This document shows positions 31,099-40,377 of a DNA stretch of 64,000 nucleotides, one piece after another; position 1 is the first letter of the stretch, and the number at the start of each line of letters is the position of its first letter. Under the pieces are notes generated by a model. The model did no database searches. It saw only the letters and a list, made by a program, of their open reading frames with translations, and was not told where the DNA came from. The DNA is from Heterodera schachtii. Taxonomy: Eukaryota; Nematoda; Chromadorea; Rhabditida; Heteroderidae. Location: contig SIJG01000149.1 in assembly GCA_023374025.1 (NCBI GenBank), positions 186,001 to 250,000 of the forward strand. Reading direction: 5' to 3'. Both the position numbers and the translations under genes were made by a program.

Positions 31099-32831
31099 TG
31101 TTCTCTTTTGATCCTATGGTTAGTCTTACCCGTAATTATTCTAAATTGCCACGAGGGGACTGCAAATCCTTGGTCACTTAATTTAAGTGTGTGACCGCAT
31201 GATTCTACACTCTTAGCATTTTCTTGAAATGATAAAGCGAACTGTGAATTTTTTGATATCCACATTCTCTTAGTGAATTTCCCGTTTTCTGTTGCCACTT
31301 TGTTGTAAAGGCAAGCGCTTTGATGCTCCGTGGAATCGAGGTTCCAAATTAGGATCGCATTATCCCCCAATCGGCATGATCCTTTAGAAAATTTACATTT
31401 GCTCACTTCCTCTGTAGGTGAGCCTAAATTTTCAGATCCCGGTTTTCCTAGTAAGGTTATTACTGCATGATAGCAATTATTCACTTCGGACTTGTCTTTT
31501 CCGAATTTCCACCAAGAATAGGCTATTTGCAATTCTTGGTTTGTATGAAATTGCTCATTTGAATGACCACTGAGAGGTCCAAATTCACACTTTTCATAAT
31601 TGATCATTTCTTGACAATCTTCGATTGTCATTGGGAGGGTGGAAACACTGACCGGATCACTGAACTTATCGTTTAGTAAATTGGTCCAAAATTTTTGGCT
31701 TTGTTTGACCTTTAGACATCGATGTGCCTTAAACGTGAATGGTTCTGAATTGGGTTGATAAATGTCAACTTCCAATTCCCGTTGAGGTTCGTCAAATAAA
31801 TTGGCAATTAGGTTGCATTGGGTTGTGTCTCTATCTATTCTCACATAATTTTTCTGTGCTCTATGATGGCAAAGCATCGGGTTTGGAATTGTTGTCCTTA
31901 TCATAGACAAAATGAAAATTATGAAAAATTGTTGAGACAATTTTTGATTCCAAAATATGCGTTTGTGGTGCCCGGACCCAGTTTTCTCAATTCTCTTACC
32001 TTGCTCGTGTTGAGACACGGGCTCATTTGGAATAACCTTCAATTTGACCATATCGTCACTGAGTTCTTCAATTTCTCGACTTTGGTTAACCTTTTCTAAC
32101 AATTCACTTTTCTCATCAGATGAGACTGATGTTTTCTCTACCCATTCTTTTTCCAGGTCAATTCCTAGTTCTTCAAGGACATTGACTTCCTTGACTAATG
32201 GTAAGCCGAATTCATTGGCTGTCTTTTCAAACTCCTCACATATCCTTTTAAACCCATCTTCTCGTACGCTACTCGCTACATTCCTTTTATTGTATGGATT
32301 TTCAATGAAAATTGGCTGTCTATCTTCCTGAAATTCCTTAAGGTGTCTTCTCTCTTCCCATTCTCCCCTTTCGGAAATTACATGAGTACGGAATGGGAAA
32401 CAATTAAAAAACTCAAAGAAACCTATGAGAAGGCCTTTCATATCTTTGTTTTTTAATCCATTTACCTTAATTCTTCCCTCAAAATAATGCATGGCCATGA
32501 GAGACCAACCGAAGGTGTTTAAATACCCGGAACCATTCAAAATGTTTCTGGTTTTTGCCCAATTTTTGATGCCAACAAGAAATAACGGGATTCGAGGATC
32601 CCCTTCAACGTACTTTTTTAATTTGTTGCTATTTTCAACTGCATCTCTGTTTCCAACTCCAACTTGGATCTTGAGAGACCCCTTTTGAGTTGAAACCTTA
32701 GCATCCAAAATTGGAATACGGGCGGGTATTAGATTGCATGTCCAAAAATCCGCTCCATTCTTTTCCCAATTCTTTCGAAAGGTTTTGAGAAACCAAACAG
32801 CATTTTCTTTATTTTCAAATCGTTTTCCCAT
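31035..32831 (-). CDS. Nucleotidyltransferase C-terminal part fused to envelope N-terminal part
   Basis: The 598-codon frame overlaps the preceding one by 103 bp and continues it by -1. Residues 30-130 match the rest of a TUTase/GLD-2-type nucleotidyltransferase (ARIPILDAKV, then KNWAKTRNILNGSGYLNTFG). Residues 130-215 match its PAP-associated domain (GLLIGFFEFF and PIFIENPYNKRNVA). A hydrophobic stretch at about 301-318 (QQFFIIFILSMI) looks like an internal signal peptide and starts a Cys-rich ectodomain (320-560), the beginning of the envelope. The initiator Met is probably not used. The third catalytic Asp of the nucleotidyltransferase seems replaced: Lys stands in the LKIQV strand. Confidence 0.8.
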   Translation of the reverse strand: MGKRFENKENAVWFLKTFRKNWEKNGADFWTCNLIPARIPILDAKVSTQKGSLKIQVGVGNRDAVENSNKLKKYVEGDPRIPLFLVGIKNWAKTRNILNGSGYLNTFGWSLMAMHYFEGRIKVNGLKNKDMKGLLIGFFEFFNCFPFRTHVISERGEWEERRHLKEFQEDRQPIFIENPYNKRNVASSVREDGFKRICEEFEKTANEFGLPLVKEVNVLEELGIDLEKEWVEKTSVSSDEKSELLEKVNQSREIEELSDDMVKLKVIPNEPVSQHEQGKRIEKTGSGHHKRIFWNQKLSQQFFIIFILSMIRTTIPNPMLCHHRAQKNYVRIDRDTTQCNLIANLFDEPQRELEVDIYQPNSEPFTFKAHRCLKVKQSQKFWTNLLNDKFSDPVSVSTLPMTIEDCQEMINYEKCEFGPLSGHSNEQFHTNQELQIAYSWWKFGKDKSEVNNCYHAVITLLGKPGSENLGSPTEEVSKCKFSKGSCRLGDNAILIWNLDSTEHQSACLYNKVATENGKFTKRMWISKNSQFALSFQENAKSVESCGHTLKLSDQGFAVPSWQFRIITGKTNHRIKREQWWVKEKPLDQNEKVQQPLHN

Positions 32832-33085
32832 TCCCTCGGAAGGATAACTACGTCTAGGTCTGAGAACCTATCTGCCATCTGATACAATGAACTCCCGGTT
32901 ATGTGTACAGTTAATATTTCTCCCCGATGGCACTTTTCAATGGTTTGTTCAATCCTTTTAAATTCATTAATTTTCATCCACTTAATATTTTCTGTTTCCT
33001 TTATTGTTTCCCAATGGCATGAGAGCCATTGTGCCAAAATGTCACTCTTCAAACTCCATATTTGCTCAGGAATTTGCTGGTTAAA
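32187..33085 (-). other. TENT/TUTase-like terminal nucleotidyltransferase domain (split over two frames)
   Basis: The N-terminal half lies in the integrase-containing frame (residues ~1086-1170) and holds the Pol-beta-type signature ITGSSLYQMADRFSDLDVVI, with Gly1149-Ser1150 and Asp1161/Asp1163. The second half lies in the next frame. The order of central domain and PAP-associated domain fits non-canonical poly(A)/poly(U) polymerases, which add untemplated nucleotides to RNA 3' ends. Loss of the third Asp would weaken catalysis. Sequence fit to this family is strong by eye; function in the element is inference. Confidence 0.82.
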
Positions 33086-36000
33086 TCCCCCATTACCAAA
33101 AGTTTTCAAATCCCCAGATTCATGAGATTGGCCTTGAGAGACCATAATCAATTCCCTTTTTTCACTTATCTCTTCCTTGTTTGGTCCATTTTTACCTTGA
33201 AGTTCGGTGCGTACGGTCATAAGGCATTGTCCGAGTAAGTTCTCCCCGTTGAAACCACGCCTCAGTCCTTCTCGGATTCCACTTTCATCGCGTATGTCTG
33301 TACCTATACCCCAACTCAAAGAGGACGAGGCCTCAAAAATTGCTTCATGTCCGGTATCCATCAACATTCTTTTTAGCATACGGTTTTGACCAAATTTCGC
33401 ACGCAGAGCGGTTAACATCACCTCGATTCTCATCCGGTTCCAATAGCTTTGATTGTATGGAATCGGATCGGTTTCTTGCAGCGCCCATTGGTATGCTTCG
33501 CGATCGGTGGCACTCTTCATGGTGATTGGTGGCAGTTCTCCCCGCAGAATTTGTTGAGCCAGTCTTGGCATTCGGAATTCCATCGCCTTCCTCCATGTAT
33601 AATACTGCTCCGAACATCGAAACAATTGATTGTCCACGCTGAACTCGATGGTAAAGAAGTTGCTGAATGCGTAAACATGGCGAAAGAAAAAATAGCCACC
33701 TCTCCCCTCAACTTCAATCCATTTGGGGTATGGGGGTTTATCCCATTCGTCATCTGCAACTCTTTGAACAGCCGTGAGAGGCTGATAATTACTGATTTGT
33801 GGAACAGCCATGAGAGGCTGATTTTGAAATGGAGGTCTTTTTTCAGACCTATTTAACAAAGGCACTCGCGGCATTGGTTCCTCAAACCAAACATCCCTTT
33901 GCCCTTGTTGAGTCGGCCAAGGCTGCTGCTGTTGTTGTTGTTGTGAAGTGCCTTGATGAAACTTCTTACGATTCGTTTCCCATTCCCGCTGCCATTTGTC
34001 TGGTCGGACTCGTTTTGGTGCTTTTTCCTTCCTTTTGATGATTTGCAACCCCAACTGCATCATACTTAAGAGCATGTCTTGGATCGATTCGATTTCGTCG
34101 ATGATGTGCCAGTGGTGAAGAAGTTGTCGATGATTTGGGTGAAGTTCGGCTTGTGGAATTGATGAAATCCAAAACAACAATCTGTCGTTGTACAGTTGTT
34201 GGGCTGTGATAAGCGTTTGCAGAAATCCCAAATCGTCCAACGTGGCTCCTCTCCTCCAGACAATAATTGAGTGCACACTCTCAATCTGCAATTCTTCCGC
34301 AAAAAGGTTTGCATCCCACTCCGCCGGATAGTGACAGAACTGCCTCGCTTCGGCATTGATCAGGCAATCGCGAATGGCACCCGCGTCCTCTTCCCCTTGC
34401 CCCAATATGAGAATTGGGGCCCTTATAACTTTTAATTCTGGTTCTTCGAAGTTTGGGCCAACGTTGTCCTCATGTTGTTCCGTCGGTGTCGTTGTTGAAC
34501 TTGGCTGTTCTGTCGGCTGTTCTTCATCAATTTCGTACCATTCCTCCTCCATGCTGGCCAAGCTAACCGTGTCTTCCATTGTCAGCGCTGAAATTTCATT
34601 AATGGGATTAGGGTCAGACTCGAGGGTCTCTATTTCCAGTGGGTATAATAAAATTGTCGCCCTTTCCATTATTTTTCCGTCTGGCATTTTTAATTTGGCA
34701 GTTCGGTTATTGATTATATTTTCTATTTTACCTAATTTCCATTTATTCCGGGGACACGGTTTTTGGTCATTGATTAGTACCACTTGTCCTATTTTTGGAA
34801 ACCTTTGTTCATCCACATTTTTGGCCTTTTCCCTTTCCCTCAATGCCAATAAATAGTCATCCCTAAAGACTTCCCAGAATTTGGTACTCTTATACATTGT
34901 TTTCTTGTGAACTTCGAGGAGTTCATCCCTTTTTGTTTGGTTAATTTGAACATCTAAATCATCTGTATCCTCGGTTTCATTAGTATCACTCTGATACTCA
35001 AAGGGTTCCCCTTCCGATGCATTGAGAATATGTATTGGGCACAAGGGCTCCATAATTTCATCGTTCTCAATGTATGTAATTGGCCTTTCGTTGACTATCC
35101 TTTCCACTTGGATAAGATAAGTCAATAATTCTTCATAATCCAATAATTTTTTACCTAACCCTCGGTATAAATGGTGTTTGACTAGACCGATTAGTCGCTC
35201 AAAAAATCCCGAGCGCCAAGGAGCTAATGGAGAGGCAAATTGCCATGTGATTCCCTTATTTGCCGTAAGCTCTTGCACCTCTCTTTCGTTCATGATCATT
35301 GACCATCTCTCCTTTTCCTCTAATTCCTTTTGTCTGGTCTGAATTTGACCCCAAACCTTATTTTTCCTCCAATGTGCCTCAGTAATTTTAGCCAATATCT
35401 TATGAGAAAGAACAAATTGGCTAGCATTGTCAGAGATTATCATTTTTGGCACTCTTCTACGCCTCATGAATCTCTCTAAAGCCAATAAGAATTTTTGTGC
35501 CGTACAATCTGTCACTATTTCTAAGTGTATGGCACGTGTGACTGTACACACAAATATTGCTCCCCAAACCTTTTGTGTGTCTTCATTGACCCTTATTGTT
35601 ATTGGACCAAAATAGTCTAAGCCAATGGTCTCGAATGCACTTGACCCTTTTACTCGGTGAATTGGTAAGGGGGGAGGATTTGGATAACTGAAAGCCTTGG
35701 CTTCTAATTTGGCACAAATCCCACATTTAGTGTATGGATTTTTCTTAATGACCATGGTAATCATTTTTCTGCATTTTGGAATCCAGAATTTTTTCCTCAG
35801 ATAATTGAGAATCTGAGTTTTTCTTCCATGTTCTGTCTCCAAATGTGCTTCAGAAATAAGCAAATCTAGAATCGGTATCTGATGAGACAGATAAATGGGA
35901 TTCACAGTATTATATTCAAATCCTCCTTCTTCAATTCTTCCTTTACACCTTAATAAACCATTATCATCTGTAAACATTTGTAAATTCCTCCTGGTATTTT

Positions 36001-36340
36001 CATCTGGAGGAAAATTCAATTGCATTTCCTTTATAATTACTTCCTCAGCTTCTTCCAACTCATTAGCCGTGAGAGGCTTAATCTTTTTAATCGATTCACT
36101 ACTCGCCTTGAGAAGTTTACGTTCCTGAATTGGCTCAGTTTGTTGTACAAACTGGAGAGGTCCCTTATAAATTCGCCGAATATACGCCACTGTATTTCTA
36201 ATTCTCTTCCACTTTGAGAAGTGGTTTACGTAAACTGTGAGAAAGGAACCCAATTTCCTTTGGTTTCCTTCCCTTGCCGGATTTGCCAATTCACAAACAT
36301 GTGACCTCTTGGTTTTGATCTGCCCATACATTTGGATCAA
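32729..36340 (-). CDS. pol: Pol: integrase, linker domains, NADAR domain, start of nucleotidyltransferase
   Basis: Of 1203 codons, residues 130-210 hold the zinc-binding N-terminal domain with HLETEHG, then CGIC. The catalytic core is at 235-390, with Asp in LDYFGP, Asp in IISDNASQF and Glu in FFERLIG. A BEL-type C-terminal domain (480-570, FPKIGQVVLIND) follows. Residues 637-765 form an unrecognised alternating strand/helix domain (APILILGQGEEDAG, HSIIVWRRGA). A Gln run is at 800-806, a NADAR domain at 880-1047, and from 1086 the nucleotidyltransferase begins. It continues the RNase H frame by +1 in a 50-bp overlap and passes by -1 into the next frame near 32825. Three non-retroviral domains after integrase are unusual. 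Confidence 0.9.
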   Translation of the reverse strand: MIQMYGQIKTKRSHVCELANPAREGNQRKLGSFLTVYVNHFSKWKRIRNTVAYIRRIYKGPLQFVQQTEPIQERKLLKASSESIKKIKPLTANELEEAEEVIIKEMQLNFPPDENTRRNLQMFTDDNGLLRCKGRIEEGGFEYNTVNPIYLSHQIPILDLLISEAHLETEHGRKTQILNYLRKKFWIPKCRKMITMVIKKNPYTKCGICAKLEAKAFSYPNPPPLPIHRVKGSSAFETIGLDYFGPITIRVNEDTQKVWGAIFVCTVTRAIHLEIVTDCTAQKFLLALERFMRRRRVPKMIISDNASQFVLSHKILAKITEAHWRKNKVWGQIQTRQKELEEKERWSMIMNEREVQELTANKGITWQFASPLAPWRSGFFERLIGLVKHHLYRGLGKKLLDYEELLTYLIQVERIVNERPITYIENDEIMEPLCPIHILNASEGEPFEYQSDTNETEDTDDLDVQINQTKRDELLEVHKKTMYKSTKFWEVFRDDYLLALREREKAKNVDEQRFPKIGQVVLINDQKPCPRNKWKLGKIENIINNRTAKLKMPDGKIMERATILLYPLEIETLESDPNPINEISALTMEDTVSLASMEEEWYEIDEEQPTEQPSSTTTPTEQHEDNVGPNFEEPELKVIRAPILILGQGEEDAGAIRDCLINAEARQFCHYPAEWDANLFAEELQIESVHSIIVWRRGATLDDLGFLQTLITAQQLYNDRLLFWISSIPQAELHPNHRQLLHHWHIIDEIESIQDMLLSMMQLGLQIIKRKEKAPKRVRPDKWQREWETNRKKFHQGTSQQQQQQQPWPTQQGQRDVWFEEPMPRVPLLNRSEKRPPFQNQPLMAVPQISNYQPLTAVQRVADDEWDKPPYPKWIEVEGRGGYFFFRHVYAFSNFFTIEFSVDNQLFRCSEQYYTWRKAMEFRMPRLAQQILRGELPPITMKSATDREAYQWALQETDPIPYNQSYWNRMRIEVMLTALRAKFGQNRMLKRMLMDTGHEAIFEASSSLSWGIGTDIRDESGIREGLRRGFNGENLLGQCLMTVRTELQGKNGPNKEEISEKRELIMVSQGQSHESGDLKTFGNGGFNQQIPEQIWSLKSDILAQWLSCHWETIKETENIKWMKINEFKRIEQTIEKCHRGEILTVHITGSSLYQMADRFSDLDVVILPREWENDLKIKKMLFGFSKPFERIGKRMERIFGHAI
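33200..33703 (-). other. NADAR (YbiA/DUF1768-like) domain inside the retroelement polyprotein
   Basis: Residues ~880-1047 show the family pattern in order: FSNFFTIEF, a strand ending in CSEQYYTWRKA, a long helix region, then AKFGQNRMLKRMLMDTG, IFEAS, SWGIG and NLLGQCLMTVR. NADAR domains act on ADP-ribose-type substrates; bacterial members remove ADP-ribose from guanine and some act in riboflavin metabolism. The acidic residue often found just before WG(I)G is Ser here, so activity may be altered. The domain lies between a Gln-rich linker and the nucleotidyltransferase. It is in frame with integrase and has no stops. Confidence 0.85.
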
Positions 36341-36929
36341 ATTCCCTGATTGTTTGTGGCCACTGTGTATTTTTCAGACTTATAAACGGTGGTCCTTTCC
36401 ACCATAATTCATTGTTTTGTAAATCTTCCGGACTAGTGCCACGAGAGGCAACGTCTGCCGGATTTGACTGTCCCTCAATATGTTTGACATTCCATTGTCT
36501 CATCTTCTCAACCCGATTTTTAATGTATCTTTCTAATTTCCTGTTGCTATTCAGAAAATCTAATACATCTGTGGAATCCGTCCACAACTGTACAGTCTCA
36601 ATTCTCAATGACTTTTCTATTTGACCCTTGACATAATTTAACCATTTCGAAGTCAAAAGCATTGCGTGTAATTCCAAAATCGGAATGGTCCGATACTTTA
36701 ATGGAATTATTGATGGAACAACGAGACTCTTACCAAATATGAGATTGGTATTTATTCGATTTGAATTAATTACTCTCAAATATATTGCCGTTCCCATGGC
36801 CTTATGTGATGCGTCTGAGAACGCATGCAATTCACACTGACAATTCTTAATCATTTCTTTTGGAATGATATTCCTTGGTACTGTTATTGACTGATTTTCC
36901 CAGTCTTTCATCAGTGTCATCCATTCCAT
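36291..36929 (-). CDS. pol: Pol: RNase H segment in a separate frame
   Basis: The 212-codon frame begins in the connection region after the reverse transcriptase and overlaps that frame by 83 bp (+1 relation). RNase H catalytic acids are visible: Asp39 in HAFSDAS, Glu86 in ILELHAM, Asp118 in LWTDSTD and Asp159 in NPADVASRG. It ends at TGA within a 50-bp overlap with the integrase frame, again +1. Conserved sequence continues across both joins, so these are recent indels, sequencing errors or recoding sites. Confidence 0.88.
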   Translation of the reverse strand: MEWMTLMKDWENQSITVPRNIIPKEMIKNCQCELHAFSDASHKAMGTAIYLRVINSNRINTNLIFGKSLVVPSIIPLKYRTIPILELHAMLLTSKWLNYVKGQIEKSLRIETVQLWTDSTDVLDFLNSNRKLERYIKNRVEKMRQWNVKHIEGQSNPADVASRGTSPEDLQNNELWWKGPPFISLKNTQWPQTIREFDPNVWADQNQEVTCL

Positions 36930-39900
36930 TTAGCTCTTCGTCAGACAACGAGGTGTCCCATTTGAGCTTTTTATTCGTTTCTACTCTTTGCCGAAATAAT
37001 TTTGCGGGCAAAATTGCTGGTGCCGCAAATCCGTTCGGATCAAAGGGTTTAGCAATTTGTGCTAAGACCTTTCTTCTCGTCAATTTCTCAGATTTAAACA
37101 CTGGGAAATGTATGACCAGAGTGTCATTGTTAATGTCCCATTTTATTCCTAACAATTTGACTCCTCCTTTTACCACTTGGTCTTCACTTGGTAAATTCTC
37201 TATTTCCTTGGTACAGTTGGACACGAACTCTCTCACATTCATACCAGCTTCAGAAAAAATCTCTTTGAGAAGAGAATAATATGACTGAATTTCTTCAGCC
37301 TTTTCTAAACCAAGTATTATGTTGTCCACATAAATGTCTCTCTCAATTTCTCTCACTTTATTATCTGTGTATTTAGATAAATGAAGTTTGATGGTCAAGG
37401 AGAGATGTGCTGGTGAACATATGACCCCAAACGTGACTCTAGTAAATCGATACTCCACGAGGGGAGAATCTTCCACGTATGGGTCTCTAACCCACAAGAA
37501 TCGCATCGCATTCCTATCCTTAGGATGTACCAAAATCTGGTGAAATGCCTTGGCTATGTCACAAGTCAACAGAATCGGTTTAATTCGACTTCGAATTAAA
37601 ATGCCTGCTAAATCATTATAATCATTATCTCCCTTTTCTAACACTTGGTTGAGGGTGAGACCTCCTCTGCATCTAGCAGACGCATTATACACAATTCGAA
37701 CCTTGGTATGTTCACTCGTTTCCTTTACCACTGGATGATGTGGTAAATAATGGACTTTACTTCCAACCAAGTACCTTTCTTCAATAGGTAATGGCTCACA
37801 CTCTTCAATGAAACCAGTTTCGACTTGTTCCATTATGATTTCATGGATTTGTCGAAGCAAATCCGGTGTTTTTCTCAGTCTGCCCAAATTTGACAGTAAC
37901 TGTCTGAATGCCATATCATAATTTGTAGGCAATTGAGCAGCCAATTCTTCATTCCATAATAACTCTGTTTGATACCTATCACCATTGAATGATATTTTAT
38001 CAATCATTCTTTGTCTCACATTTTGTTTGTCTGAATTGAGATCAGACATACCAACATGTTCCAGACCATTCCAATCCATAATCATCTTATCAAAATCATT
38101 CGGACTCAGTTGGTCACTATTCAGTTCCCATTCTACTGAACCTTGGTTACTGGAGTCTGAGACTTGACCAACAATCCATTGAATGTCATTACCACACCTT
38201 TGGTTTACGGTATGGTGAATGACTGATGATGAAATGTCGGATTGAGATCCGTTTAATGACTTAAAGAATTGAACCTTTCCTTGTCCACTCAAAAATTGAC
38301 CAATATTTGAGTCATTGATATACAATCCCGACTGTAATTCCTCTAAGACACTAATGTTCAAACGATTATAATAATCGTTTCCAATAATTAAATCAGGCTC
38401 ACCATACACCTCTGGTACCTTTAATTTTGTTTTCCGTAATTGCTCTTGAGAGAGCTGATTGAGTTCAATCACCGGAATTTTCTTCAAAATTTTATCAAGG
38501 GCTCGACATTTCATCAAAATGTCAAAGTTGCCCTTTTTGAGACCAAATTCATAAATTGGAGATTCAAATTTACCCAATTCGACATTCGATAAACCTGAGA
38601 GTTCAAACTTTTGATTACCAATTGGCTTCAAACCCAAAAATTGAGCCAATTTGGTCGAAATGTATGTCTTCTGACTTCCATCGTCCATGAAAACCAAAAT
38701 CCTTTTCCTTTGCCTCGGATTTTCAGGATTATAAATGGTAACATATTTACATTTCAGTAAAGACAATTTCGTTGTTTTACTTGTAACACACGAAGTGACC
38801 GATGTTATTTCCTTTTCGACCTCTTCAGACTCTGAGAAGTCTTGAGTCGTATTTATCTTCGACCGAACTGGTGAGTTTTCTGAACTACTATTCCTCCTAT
38901 CTTTGGGTTTGTCCTTGGATCTACACAATGAGATGTGATGGCCCGCCCGATTACAAATGTTGCACTTATATCCCTTTAAAGTGCATTGACTTGCCCAATG
39001 ACCGGTCCTTAAACAAATGAAACATAATTCCATCTTCAATACTTTATTGCGCCGTGAGAGGGCATCCATATATTTATGGCATTTACTCGCACTGTGTTCA
39101 CCTTGGCACAATTGGCATTTTCTCTGCTCATCCTTCTTCCATTTCTCACGCTCTGGTGAGCTTGACCAATCCCTTTTGGGATAAGGAGAATTCCTCCTAT
39201 CCCTCATTGGTGAATGGCTGACCGATGAGTCACTATTATCGTGTCTCTGATCACGAAATTTCCTTGGTTCAAATTTCCGCCCACGAGGGGGCGACTGATC
39301 TGAGTTCCGTTGAGGAAATTTATTCCTCCCTTGGTATTTATCATTTTTGGAAAATGCCGTGAAAGACATTGTCTGTTCATGTCTGTCCCTTTTAGGCTCA
39401 ATCACATTTTTTCTCAATTCCTGCCTATGTTTTATTTGGTCCAATGCACGTGAGAATGCATTTCGGAACTTTGACGTGTCCCAATCATCATTATCTTCGG
39501 CATCCTTAATAATACAGTATTTGTCTAACACCTCTGGAGACATTTTACCCTCCAGGTTACTGTAGTACATGCCATCTTCGACATTTTGATTCATTGAAAT
39601 CAATTGTCGAAATATTTTTTCAGACTTCAAGTACAAGGACTCGTCGTCCTCAAATGACTCACTAATTGGAAGTGACATAAGTTCCCGGTTTAACGTTCGG
39701 ATTAGCCGTTTGGTTTCCCCGTAGGTCTTTAAAAGCAAATCAATGGCATCATCATACCCGCTTTCACTAATGGGGATACCCTGAATGATTGCACTGGCTT
39801 TGCCTTCAATGCATGAGTCTAAATAACTGAACTTATCAATTTTTGGGACCTGAGAGTCCTCATGAATTATTGTACGAAAGTAATCCCAAAATGGTATCCA

Positions 39901-40377
39901 CTGAGATGGACTACCATCAAATCTCTTAAGCTCAGTTTTTGGCAAATTTTTCCTCATTGGTACACTCCTTGAGAGGGGTACTGTACCTGAGTTTGTATCA
40001 CCATCAGTATTATGAGTTATGTCTAACCTCTCTTCTAATGCCTCAATTTTGTCCTTCAAATTTGGAATGAGAACGTCAGCTGCCCTTTGTTTCTCATTAA
40101 TTTGTAACTCCTGCATTAATTCCTGCATTTCCGTTTCCTTACGGATTGCATTGTCTCGACTCAGTTTGCCAATATACTCATTAGCCAAACCCAAATTATC
40201 TTCAATCTTTTGTACCACCCTTTCTATGTCATTCAGAAGGTTTCTGAATTTGTACAGCCTCCTTTGGCATTGATTTGGGAGGGCATTTATTCCCAGGTCA
40301 GGTGGGATTTCGGTACCCAATAATGCCTCCAATTTGCTGGCACACCCCCTAATTACTGCCTGGATTGGAGCAGTCAT
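36847..40377 (-). CDS. gag-pol: Gag-Pol: gag, zinc knuckles, protease, reverse transcriptase
   Basis: Of 1176 codons, residues 20-120 are coiled-coil-like. Residues 140-330 are a Pao-type gag region (KRFDGSPSQWIPFWDYF, later YLDSCIEGKAS). An Arg/Ser-rich stretch (330-415) precedes three CCHC-like knuckles (CQLCQGEHSASKC at 421, then near 452 and 472). The aspartic protease has DDGS at 565-568. The reverse transcriptase (about 780-1080) has Asp940 in LLTCDIAKAF and the YVDN box at 1016-1019. Single-frame Gag-Pol is normal for BEL/Pao elements. The ATG at 40377 is the first good start after the hairpin-rich leader. Confidence 0.92.
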   Translation of the reverse strand: MTAPIQAVIRGCASKLEALLGTEIPPDLGINALPNQCQRRLYKFRNLLNDIERVVQKIEDNLGLANEYIGKLSRDNAIRKETEMQELMQELQINEKQRAADVLIPNLKDKIEALEERLDITHNTDGDTNSGTVPLSRSVPMRKNLPKTELKRFDGSPSQWIPFWDYFRTIIHEDSQVPKIDKFSYLDSCIEGKASAIIQGIPISESGYDDAIDLLLKTYGETKRLIRTLNRELMSLPISESFEDDESLYLKSEKIFRQLISMNQNVEDGMYYSNLEGKMSPEVLDKYCIIKDAEDNDDWDTSKFRNAFSRALDQIKHRQELRKNVIEPKRDRHEQTMSFTAFSKNDKYQGRNKFPQRNSDQSPPRGRKFEPRKFRDQRHDNSDSSVSHSPMRDRRNSPYPKRDWSSSPEREKWKKDEQRKCQLCQGEHSASKCHKYMDALSRRNKVLKMELCFICLRTGHWASQCTLKGYKCNICNRAGHHISLCRSKDKPKDRRNSSSENSPVRSKINTTQDFSESEEVEKEITSVTSCVTSKTTKLSLLKCKYVTIYNPENPRQRKRILVFMDDGSQKTYISTKLAQFLGLKPIGNQKFELSGLSNVELGKFESPIYEFGLKKGNFDILMKCRALDKILKKIPVIELNQLSQEQLRKTKLKVPEVYGEPDLIIGNDYYNRLNISVLEELQSGLYINDSNIGQFLSGQGKVQFFKSLNGSQSDISSSVIHHTVNQRCGNDIQWIVGQVSDSSNQGSVEWELNSDQLSPNDFDKMIMDWNGLEHVGMSDLNSDKQNVRQRMIDKISFNGDRYQTELLWNEELAAQLPTNYDMAFRQLLSNLGRLRKTPDLLRQIHEIIMEQVETGFIEECEPLPIEERYLVGSKVHYLPHHPVVKETSEHTKVRIVYNASARCRGGLTLNQVLEKGDNDYNDLAGILIRSRIKPILLTCDIAKAFHQILVHPKDRNAMRFLWVRDPYVEDSPLVEYRFTRVTFGVICSPAHLSLTIKLHLSKYTDNKVREIERDIYVDNIILGLEKAEEIQSYYSLLKEIFSEAGMNVREFVSNCTKEIENLPSEDQVVKGGVKLLGIKWDINNDTLVIHFPVFKSEKLTRRKVLAQIAKPFDPNGFAAPAILPAKLFRQRVETNKKLKWDTSLSDEELNGMDDTDERLGKSVNNSTKEYHSKRND

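Noticed and set aside
34356..34856. Open frames on the plus strand of the retroelement
   Set aside because: They are antisense shadows of the gag-pol frames, with Ser/Leu-rich translations and no domains.
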